Assembly (NCBI RefSeq): GCF_002150765.1 | Contig: NZ_MUYM01000040.1 | Coordinates: 39,311 to 103,310 of the forward strand | From: Lentzea kentuckyensis | GTDB lineage: Bacteria > Actinomycetota > Actinomycetes > Mycobacteriales > Pseudonocardiaceae | Reading direction: 5' to 3' | DNA: 64,000 nt | Part shown: positions 57,526 through 64,000 of the stretch, piece by piece | How positions within the stretch are numbered: the stretch's first letter is position 1 | How the letters are laid out: the number at the start of each line of letters is the position of its first letter | Program-made: the position numbers and the translations under genes | Notes under the pieces: model-generated | Database searches by the model: none | Told to the model about the DNA's origin: nothing | What the model saw: the letters and a program-made list of their open reading frames with translations, nothing else

Positions 57526-60252
57526 TCAGGGCAGGTGATCACCGACCAGAGCCAGGCACTGGATCGCGGCCAGGCCGTACTGCGCGGTGGCGTTGGTGGA
57601 CACGAAACCCGCCTCGTCCACCGGTTTGAGCACGGCTGGGCCGTCGACTCGCACGGTGCTCCAGGGCGAGTTGCGGGGGTAACCCGCGTGGCCGGTGTAG
57701 AACTCCTGCCACGCTCGGGTGGCGAGCGCGGTGTCACCGGTCCGCACCGCGGCGTACGCGGTGAGCCGGGAATGGGCCTGTCGCAGGTTCAGGTTGCCGA
57801 ACGACTGACCGGTCTCCGCCTTCTGCTCCTCGGCTGTGGCGTTGTACAGCCGGCAGTACTGCAGCCAGGCGTGGGTGAACTCGGGGATGCCGAGCAGGCC
57901 GACGAGCTCGCTGCACACCTCGACGAGTCCGAACACCGCACCCAGCGCGCCCACGGAGACGGCCGGCGCGGCCTGAGCGAAAGCTCCGGTGTCCAGGTCG
58001 TACAGTCCGTTGCCCTGGACGAAACCGTTCGGCAGCGCGCCGATGGACCGGGCGCCCGCCTGCAGCTTGCGCAGTGCGATGGGGTCGCCGCCGCGTTCCC
58101 ACTCGGCGAGGAACGCGGCGGCGAGGCCACTCCAGTCCGTGCCGAGCGACACGGACAGTGCGTGCGGATCCGGCTGGTAGGGCTCGGTGCGGATCTTGCG
58201 GAGCGGGTCGAGGACGAGGAACGTGCGGTCGCCGTCGACGAGGTCGCGCATCAGGTCGCCGACCCGTTCGTCGGCGGTGAGGAAGTAGTGGAACCGGCGG
58301 TAGGCGGCGGTGCTGATGCGCAGCTGCTTGGCGCTGTCCGCCCAGTGCTGCACGCCGTGCCGGGTGCCGAGGTCACGCCACTTGCCCAGGTGGTAAACGT
58401 CCACCTCGCCGGTGTGGCGGGTCATGGCCTCGGCGAACCGGAACACGTCGGCGCGGCCGGAGCGCAGGTACTGGTACCACAGCCAGAGATCGGTCGAGAG
58501 TTCCGAGTTGTCCCAGGCGTATCCGCCGATGTCGTAACGCCACACGTGCCGGTCGGTGTCGTAGGTGTGCATGATGTCGCCGTAGTTCCAGAACCCGTAC
58601 CAGCTGCGCTGCTCGACCTGATCGCGGTGGTAGTCGAAGAGGAAGTCCAGCCGGTCCTCGATCTCGCGCCGTGCGGGCGTGCTGCGGTCGACCGGGCTCC
58701 AGTCACCGAAGACACCGGCGGCGTGCAGGTGTGCCGGTGGGGCGACGATCAGCGGTGGCGTGCGGGTGGCCCCGGCCAGCTGGGCGAACCGCTCGGCCGA
58801 CGGCGTGGCCCCCAAGGCCCAGAACGACAGCTCGGTGGTGCGGGCGATCCCGTACGGCGTGCCGAAGCCGGGTTCGTAGTCCTCGTAGGTGATCTCCAAC
58901 CCTTCCAGCTGTTCCGGGAACGTGTCCTGGCCCATGCCGTCGTGGTAGAAGCGCAGGTCCATCGGGGTGGCGTCGGGTGACCAGAGCCAGATCGTCACCT
59001 CGGCGTTGTCGCTCCCCGCGCCGCGGACGTCGAGCTGGGTGGGGTGCAGCTGCCAGAAGTCGCGCATGCCGAACGCGAACCCGCCGCTGATCCCGCCGAC
59101 GTACCCCAGTCCGGACGCCCGGCGTCCTGAGTCGACCTGGATCCAGCCGTGGCCGGCGCGGGTGCGCTTGCGGATGTCGAAGCAGCCGTCGGACAACTGC
59201 CGCAGGCTGTAGTCGCCCCAGGCCGGGACGTACTGCAGCCGGCTGCTCACCCGAGTGTCCCAGGTGGACACCGGCGGAGTCGCCCGCCCGGCGATCTGCG
59301 CTTCCCGCACCGCCGCACCGGGATCGCGACGCAGGCCGGTGATGCCCTGGACGGCCTCGCCGAGCACGCCGTTCCCGTCGCCCGCGAACCGCACGTGCCG
59401 GTTGTACGGCTCGTCGGTCATCGGCACCTGGAACCGAATGCCGAGACCGGAGATGAAGTCCCTGTTCGCGTCGCCGTCGAAGACGAAGGTGTGGATCATG
59501 CGGATGCCGTCACTGCCCGCGTACAGGTACAGCCGGATGGTGAACGGCAGCCACACCCGCGGGCCGCGATCGGCGCGGTGCACGCCCTCGACCCGCACCA
59601 CGGCGCGAACGGGGCCACGCTGCTCGACGGTCACCTTGCGGATCTCGGAGGTGAACCGCTCGGTGCGCACCACCTCCGGCGCGTCGTCCGCGGTGTTCTT
59701 GCGCAGGCAGACCAGCGTGCCGCCGGTGGCGACGGTCCGGTCACCTCTGGAGATCGACGGCACCAGGACGCGCCCGGAACGGGCGATCCGGCAGCGGACG
59801 ACGCCGGTGTCGACCTCGATCTCCTTGCGGTTCTCGGTGATCCGCAACGGAGCCGCGGGCGCGGCCGGCTTTCCCCTGTGCAGCAGGTACTCCTGTGCCG
59901 GCGGGACCTCCGCACCGATCGCGTGCGCGGTCCACTTGACCGTCCCGTCCGGCCAGAACCCGGTCGGCCACGACTGCACCGGCACGGCCTGCCCCGCCGC
60001 GGTGGTGAGGGACAACTCGCTGTCGCGGGACAGGGTGCCCCGCGGCCACGGCACTCCCCAGGTGGCGCCGGTCAGAGCCGCCGGCGCCTCGTTCTCCAGC
60101 CAGCGCAGCGACACCCCCGCGTCGGCGGCGGGAACCGGTGCGGGCGGCTGCCCATCCGGCGCGGCCGCAGCGTCGGCGGGTGCGCGCAAGGTGCTCGCCG
60201 CGCCGGCGATCGCGGCACCGACCAGAAGCGTGCGGCGGGACAGTTCGGGCAT
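57526..60252 (-). CDS. PL26-like exo-rhamnogalacturonan lyase (PcRGLX/YetA family)
   Basis: A 908-residue exported protein with Tat signal SRRTLLVGAAIAGAASTL. It shows the three-part architecture of the PcRGLX/YetA family: an N-terminal RIFT barrel (VSLRWLENEAPAALTGATWG, PWPRGTLSRD), a central beta-sandwich (IRLYLYAGSDGIRMIHTFVF) and a C-terminal alpha/alpha toroid (SWYGFWNYGDIMHTYDTDRH, SELSTDLWLWYQYLRSG, RHTGEVDVYHLGKW). PL26 enzymes release unsaturated disaccharide units from RG-I ends. ATG 60252 has GGAGGG. The divergent upstream interval holds the motif AAACGGTTACT. The family call is by remembered motifs, and PL40 or an uncharacterised relative is possible. Confidence 0.82.
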   Translation of the reverse strand: MPELSRRTLLVGAAIAGAASTLRAPADAAAAPDGQPPAPVPAADAGVSLRWLENEAPAALTGATWGVPWPRGTLSRDSELSLTTAAGQAVPVQSWPTGFWPDGTVKWTAHAIGAEVPPAQEYLLHRGKPAAPAAPLRITENRKEIEVDTGVVRCRIARSGRVLVPSISRGDRTVATGGTLVCLRKNTADDAPEVVRTERFTSEIRKVTVEQRGPVRAVVRVEGVHRADRGPRVWLPFTIRLYLYAGSDGIRMIHTFVFDGDANRDFISGLGIRFQVPMTDEPYNRHVRFAGDGNGVLGEAVQGITGLRRDPGAAVREAQIAGRATPPVSTWDTRVSSRLQYVPAWGDYSLRQLSDGCFDIRKRTRAGHGWIQVDSGRRASGLGYVGGISGGFAFGMRDFWQLHPTQLDVRGAGSDNAEVTIWLWSPDATPMDLRFYHDGMGQDTFPEQLEGLEITYEDYEPGFGTPYGIARTTELSFWALGATPSAERFAQLAGATRTPPLIVAPPAHLHAAGVFGDWSPVDRSTPARREIEDRLDFLFDYHRDQVEQRSWYGFWNYGDIMHTYDTDRHVWRYDIGGYAWDNSELSTDLWLWYQYLRSGRADVFRFAEAMTRHTGEVDVYHLGKWRDLGTRHGVQHWADSAKQLRISTAAYRRFHYFLTADERVGDLMRDLVDGDRTFLVLDPLRKIRTEPYQPDPHALSVSLGTDWSGLAAAFLAEWERGGDPIALRKLQAGARSIGALPNGFVQGNGLYDLDTGAFAQAAPAVSVGALGAVFGLVEVCSELVGLLGIPEFTHAWLQYCRLYNATAEEQKAETGQSFGNLNLRQAHSRLTAYAAVRTGDTALATRAWQEFYTGHAGYPRNSPWSTVRVDGPAVLKPVDEAGFVSTNATAQYGLAAIQCLALVGDHLP

Positions 60253-60278
60253 CGTCGCCCTCCACCTGAGCAGAGTTG

Positions 60279-60289
60279 AAACGGTTACT
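60279..60289. promoter_or_regulatory. Shared motif AAACGGTTACT, copy 1 (candidate LacI operator)
   Basis: AAACGGTTACT lies 26 bp upstream of the PL26-like start in the divergent region. Its exact inverted copy occurs before the second LacI gene (62308-62318). A CG-centred core is typical of LacI sites. A related AAACGTTT palindrome is at 60410-60417. Confidence 0.55.
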
Positions 60290-60368
60290 ATCGCCGGGTG
60301 AGCGAACCAAGGGTTTCTTGATCGAGTCAAGGCCCGTCTGGACCTTTCTGTTTGACAGCAACGGGTTG

Positions 60369-62312
60369 ATGTGTCTAATTCCGACCCCTAAGCTGCGAAC
60401 CATCGATACAAACGTTTTAACTCGAATTCGACTCCCTTCGACTGACGGGCTGCTGTCGCCCTACACGGGGTGGACCAGGGCGCACTGGGAAGCGGTGGCC
60501 GATCACCTGCTGGACGCCGTGGCGCCCCACGCCACACCGGGCGGCGCCCAGTACCGCCTGCCGGGCCGGCCGGGTCGCGCGGGCCTGCACAGCGACGGAT
60601 TGGAGGGCTACGCGAGGACTTTCCTGCTCGCGGCCTTCCGCATCGCCGGCGCTGGCGGGGACGTGCCCGCCGGACTGGTCGAGCGGTACGCGGACGGCAT
60701 CGCCCACGGCACCGATCCCGGCCATCCGCACGCCTGGCCGGCGATCGCCGACTGCTCCCAGCAGCTCGTCGAAGCGGCTTCGATCGCGCTGGCACTGCAC
60801 GAGACCCGTCGATGGCTGTTCGACCGATTCGACTCCTCCGTGCAGGAGCGTGTCGTGGCCTGGCTCGCCGGCGCGGTGGGCAAACGGACGTGGCAGAGCA
60901 ACTGGGTGCTGTTCCCCGTGGTGGTTCAGCAGTTCCTCGCGAGCGTCGGCGGACCGCACGATCCCGCCGCGATCTCCGAAGGGCTCGACCGGATCGAACA
61001 GTGGTACGTCGGCGACGGCTGGTACACCGACGGTGCCGGGCGGAGCTTCGACTACTACGCCGGGTGGGCGCTGCACCTGTACCCGTTGCTGTGCACCCGC
61101 ATGTCGGGTGACCGGCAACGCGGCGACGTGTACCGCGAGCGGCTGCGCGCTTTCCTCGAGCAGTACCAGCACATGTTCGCCGGTGACGGCGCACCGGTGC
61201 ATCAGGGACGGTCGCTGTGCTACCGGTACGCCAGCGTCGCCCCGCTGTGGCTGGGCGAGCTGGTGGACGCGAGCCCGTTGCCCGCCGGGCGCACCCGCCG
61301 GATCGCCAGCGGTGTGCTGCGGCACTTCGCCGAACGCGGGGTGCCCGACGAACGCGGCCTGCTCAGTCTCGGCTGGTACGACGGCTTCCTGCCGAGCACG
61401 CAGCCCTATTCCGGCCCTGCCTCGCCGTACTGGGCGAGCAAGGCCTTCCTCGGCCTGCTGCTGCCCGCCGACCATCCCGTGTGGACGGTCCCCGAGAGCG
61501 CCGCGCCGATCGACGACGGCGACCGCGTGGTCGCGATGCCGGGCCCCGGCTGGCTGCTGCACGCCACCCGCAACGACGGCGTGGTGCGGTTGGTCAACCA
61601 CGGCAGCGACCGGGCGCGCCACCTGCCCGCCGACGGGATCGACGACCCGCACTACACGCGGTTCGGGTACTCGTCGCACACGGCTCCGGAGACCGGTGAG
61701 GACGGCCGCGTGCGGGCGGTGGACGGTCATCTCGCGGTGATCGGCCCGGACGGCGTCATCTCGCGCCGGCGGCACATCGAGCCGATCGCCGTCGGTGACC
61801 GGTTCGCGGCGTCGGCGTACCGGGACGGCCCGGTGCGGGTGGAGACCACTTCGATCGTGCGGGGAGCGTGGGAGGTGCGCGTCCACCGCGTGGCCGCCCC
61901 GCCCGGCTGTGCGGTGCGGGACGGCGGCTACGCGGTGGCGGATCACCGCCCTCCCACGGTGCGCACCGGTGACCGGTGGAGTGCGGCCGGCCGGTCGGAC
62001 GGCCTGGCCAGCGTCACGGTCGCCCTGCACGGTTTCACCTCCAGCGCGATCGCGGAAGCTCTGGACGCCAACGCGTTCGGGGTGTGCTCCGCGACGCCGT
62101 ACCTGGTGGGAGAGCATCCGGGCGGCAGCGCCGTCTACGTCTCGTTGATCGTGCTCACCGGTGACCGGGTCGACCCCGCCGCGTTGCTGGCGTCGGTCCG
62201 CGCGTCCGTCGACGGCGACGAGGTCACCGTGCGGCTGCCGGACGGTGAGCGGATCGAGGTGGGGTTCGGTGCCTCGGTCGCCTGCCACGCCGAGTCGCAA
62301 AAGGCGCAGTAA
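60369..62312 (+). CDS. DUF2264-family protein, probable cytoplasmic glycosidase
   Basis: About 647 residues without signal peptide. The DUF2264 family pattern is seen in WEAVADHLLDAVAPHATPGG, LPGRPGRAGLHSDGLEGYAR, VEAASIALALHETRRWLFDR, WYVGDGWYTDGAGRSFDYYA and SPYWASKAFLGLLLP. The N-terminal two thirds are an alpha/alpha barrel and the rest beta-sandwich. Family members sit in pectin-use loci, and I recall the family being linked to glucuronidase activity (GH154), which I cannot verify. It may process unsaturated RG-I oligomers in the cytoplasm. The start is uncertain: ATG 60369 is taken, and the conserved part begins near 60470. It diverges from the PL26-like gene. Confidence 0.75.
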   Translation: MCLIPTPKLRTIDTNVLTRIRLPSTDGLLSPYTGWTRAHWEAVADHLLDAVAPHATPGGAQYRLPGRPGRAGLHSDGLEGYARTFLLAAFRIAGAGGDVPAGLVERYADGIAHGTDPGHPHAWPAIADCSQQLVEAASIALALHETRRWLFDRFDSSVQERVVAWLAGAVGKRTWQSNWVLFPVVVQQFLASVGGPHDPAAISEGLDRIEQWYVGDGWYTDGAGRSFDYYAGWALHLYPLLCTRMSGDRQRGDVYRERLRAFLEQYQHMFAGDGAPVHQGRSLCYRYASVAPLWLGELVDASPLPAGRTRRIASGVLRHFAERGVPDERGLLSLGWYDGFLPSTQPYSGPASPYWASKAFLGLLLPADHPVWTVPESAAPIDDGDRVVAMPGPGWLLHATRNDGVVRLVNHGSDRARHLPADGIDDPHYTRFGYSSHTAPETGEDGRVRAVDGHLAVIGPDGVISRRRHIEPIAVGDRFAASAYRDGPVRVETTSIVRGAWEVRVHRVAAPPGCAVRDGGYAVADHRPPTVRTGDRWSAAGRSDGLASVTVALHGFTSSAIAEALDANAFGVCSATPYLVGEHPGGSAVYVSLIVLTGDRVDPAALLASVRASVDGDEVTVRLPDGERIEVGFGASVACHAESQKAQ

Positions 62313-62318
62313 CCGTTT
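62308..62318. promoter_or_regulatory. Shared motif AAACGGTTACT, copy 2 (inverted)
   Basis: AGTAACCGTTT is the reverse complement of the motif at 60279-60289. It overlaps the stop region of the DUF2264 gene and lies 48 bp before the LacI start at 62366, where it would allow autoregulation. Confidence 0.55.
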
Positions 62319-62365
62319 TCTGAAACAATGCTCCCGGTACCGCGGTGACGGGAAGGCAGTGGGAC

Positions 62366-63436
62366 ATGACGCGACGGACGAGCGACTCCCCCGATGGGCG
62401 GCGACGGTCCACGATCCGCGAGGTGGCGGACCGGGCCGGGGTGTCCGTCGCGACGGTCTCCCGCATCCTGAGCGGCGACTACCCGGCCTCACCCGCCACC
62501 CGCAAGCGGGTCATGCGCGCCGTCGAGGAACTGGACTACGTGGCCAACGCCCACGCCCGCGCGCTGGCGGGCACGTCCGCCAAGAGCATCGCCATCGTGC
62601 TGAACTCCGTCGTGTCCCCGCACTACGCGCACGTCGCCCAGGGCGTGGAGGCCCAGACCGCCGCCGAGGGCAGACTGTGCCTGATCGGCACCACCGGGGG
62701 CGATCCCGAGCGCGAGCTGGCCATGGTGAAGTTCATGCGCGAGCAGCACGCCGAGGCGGTCATCCTGGTCGGCAACGTGGTCGCCGACGAGAAGTACCGC
62801 AAGCGCATGAGCCAGTACGCGCACGCCTTGACGGGGATCGGTTCCCGGCTGGTGCTGTGCGGCCGCCCGCCACTCGGCCCCGACGTGCCCGCCGTCGTCG
62901 TGGAGTACGACAACGACGGTGGCGCGTTCGCCGCGACCAGTCACCTGCTCTCCGCCGGCCACAAGCGGATCCTGTGCCTGGGCAAGCGTCCCGGCCACAC
63001 CACGCAGGAGGGCCGGGTGGGCGGGTACCGCCGGGCACTCGCCGCACACCGCGTGCCGCACGACCCGGCGCTGGAGGTCGAGGGCACGACGATGGAGTGG
63101 CACGAGGGCTACCGGATGATGAAGGAGCGCCTGGCCACCGGTGCCCACGACTTCACCGCGGTCTTCGCCCTCAACGACCTCATCGCGAGCGGCGCCTGCC
63201 GGGCGCTGGCCGAACACGGGATCCGGGTGCCCGACGACGTGTCGATGGTGGGATTCGACGACCTGCAGCCGTCGCTCGACCTGAACCTGACCAGCGTGCA
63301 CCTGCCGCACGAGGAGATCGGGCGCACCGCGGTGCGCCTCGCGCTGGAGCACGAGGCGCGCGGCGGTACTCCTCCGCACGTGGTGCTGGGCACGCACCTG
63401 GTGGTGCGCGAGTCGGTGCGGCCCCACCTGTCCTGA
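62366..63436 (+). CDS. LacI-family regulator of the rhamnogalacturonan locus
   Basis: A 356-residue repressor with HTH STIREVADRAGVSVATVSRI (about residues 15-34) and hinge ANAHARALAGTSAKSIA. The sensor domain has FALNDLIASGACRALAEHGI and VSMVGFDDLQPSLDLNLTSV. ATG 62366 has GGAAGG, and GTG 62345 is also in frame. It follows the DUF2264 gene by 53 bp, and the inverted pair of AAACGGTTACT motifs around that gene marks its likely targets. An RG-I-derived disaccharide would be a plausible inducer. Confidence 0.93.
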   Translation: MTRRTSDSPDGRRRSTIREVADRAGVSVATVSRILSGDYPASPATRKRVMRAVEELDYVANAHARALAGTSAKSIAIVLNSVVSPHYAHVAQGVEAQTAAEGRLCLIGTTGGDPERELAMVKFMREQHAEAVILVGNVVADEKYRKRMSQYAHALTGIGSRLVLCGRPPLGPDVPAVVVEYDNDGGAFAATSHLLSAGHKRILCLGKRPGHTTQEGRVGGYRRALAAHRVPHDPALEVEGTTMEWHEGYRMMKERLATGAHDFTAVFALNDLIASGACRALAEHGIRVPDDVSMVGFDDLQPSLDLNLTSVHLPHEEIGRTAVRLALEHEARGGTPPHVVLGTHLVVRESVRPHLS

Positions 63437-63446
63437 CGCGGCGGGC

Positions 63447-64000
63447 TCACTTCGCGGCGGCGTGCTCCTTCGCCAGTTCCTCCGCCACCTTGTCGCCACC
63501 TGCCTGCCGCCACTGGGCGACCGCGTCCTTCCACGCGGACACCGGCTTTCGCCCGAACACGATGCCCCCGATCGCGTCCCCGACGGTCCTGGTCAGCTCC
63601 GCCCCCTTGCTGGTGCGCGTCGCCGACCGCAGACCGGACTCCGGATCCGCCACGCTCTTCGGCAGCACCGCCTTCTCCCACTCGTGGACGGCCTTGGCCG
63701 CGTCCGGGTAGCCGGGCAGGTGCAGCACGGCGGGCGCGGCGCCGAGGTACTTGATCGGCAGGTTGACGTTGTTCTCCACCTTGAACAGGTCGGTGGTCTT
63801 GATCCCGCCGGCGTCCTTGGTGAAGTGCGCGCCCTCGACGCCGTAGTTGACCAGCTCGTACTCGGAGCTGCCGAACGGGGCGCTGAGGTAGTTGGAGACA
63901 CGCAGCAGCAGCTTGATCCGGTCGGCCGGAGCCTTCTTGAACGTGACGTAGCCGAAGATGCCCGCGCTCTGCCACGGTGTCGCGTTCGGCCCGTACGGGC
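63447..64000 (-). CDS. ABC transporter solute-binding protein, C-terminal part (partial)
   Basis: The frame from the right edge to the TGA at 63447 encodes the last 183 residues of a family 1 extracellular solute-binding protein (WQSAGIFGYVTFKKAPADRI, LLRVSNYLSAPFGSSEYELV, VENNVNLPIKYLGAAPA, ending VAEELAKEHAAAK). The pattern SAPFGSxEYxLxxYG is typical of the LplA/YtcQ-like binders for pectin-derived oligosaccharides. It converges with the LacI gene over 10 bp. Its start, lipobox and permease genes lie beyond the window. Together with the lyases it should import RG-I fragments. Confidence 0.85.
   Translation of the reverse strand, partial: PYGPNATPWQSAGIFGYVTFKKAPADRIKLLLRVSNYLSAPFGSSEYELVNYGVEGAHFTKDAGGIKTTDLFKVENNVNLPIKYLGAAPAVLHLPGYPDAAKAVHEWEKAVLPKSVADPESGLRSATRTSKGAELTRTVGDAIGGIVFGRKPVSAWKDAVAQWRQAGGDKVAEELAKEHAAAK

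Noticed and set aside
1..64000. CRISPR arrays, rRNA/tRNA genes, insertion sequences, phage genes
   Set aside because: I found no regularly spaced repeats, no conserved RNA gene sequences, no transposase motifs with terminal repeats and no phage structural genes.

Overview
The window is about 70% G+C with strong third-position GC bias, many GTG starts, Tat and Sec exported sugar enzymes, and F420- and mycothiol-era families (a deazaflavin-dependent reductase, a DinB-fold protein). Together these point to a filamentous actinomycete, most likely of the Pseudonocardiales (Lentzea/Saccharothrix-like). That placement is inference. I see no rRNA, tRNA, CRISPR array or intact insertion sequence.

Layout. 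1-4633: the tail of an acetyltransferase, a DinB-like protein, a transporter whose first residues have been replaced, a scar in which a RidA-type deaminase fragment is fused in frame to the last part of an ACMSD-type decarboxylase, then a deazaflavin reductase, a cupin and an AraC regulator. 5292-16694: a compact biosynthetic operon. It has a 2140-residue megasynthase (FAAL-ACP*-ACP-KS-AT-ACP-alpha-oxoamine synthase), two short-chain reductases, a kinase-fold protein and a 14-TM exporter, followed by pyridoxal kinase. The logic is: activate a fatty acid, extend it once with malonate, release it by PLP-dependent condensation with an amino acid, reduce, possibly phosphorylate, export. This is a sphingoid-like aminolipid pathway that I cannot match to a known product. 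16701-25431: general accessory genes (DsbA-like thioredoxin, lipoprotein esterase with its TetR regulator, double GNAT, secreted haem peroxidase, NarL-type two-component system).

25577-33970 begins a large plant cell-wall (pectin) region: GH62 arabinofuranosidase with a chimeric 5' end, SGNH esterase, pectinesterase, two CE12-type acetylesterases and a beta-helix protein. 34168-39322 is an envelope module: MMPL transporter, response regulator, sensor kinase and an LPG-synthase-type membrane protein. Almost identical inverted repeats stand before the first and last genes. 39586-41703 is a TetR/MFS efflux pair.

41690-63999 returns to polysaccharide use. A beta-1,4-galactan locus (GH42, ABC importer, LacI regulator, GH53, CE12-type esterase, GH43, alpha/beta hydrolase) carries four copies of one LacI-type operator. 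A rhamnogalacturonan locus (PL26-like, PL9, GH43 and GH53 on the minus strand; a DUF2264 protein, a second LacI regulator and a cut-off solute-binding protein beyond) carries a different shared motif, AAACGGTTACT. Extracellular lyases, esterases and galactanases would strip RG-I and its galactan/arabinan side chains, ABC importers take up the oligomers, and cytoplasmic GH42 and DUF2264 proteins finish them.

Four places show gene ends joined after deletion (2474-2780, 25577-25775, 28233-28370, 39325-39545), which fits a rearranging, accessory part of the chromosome.
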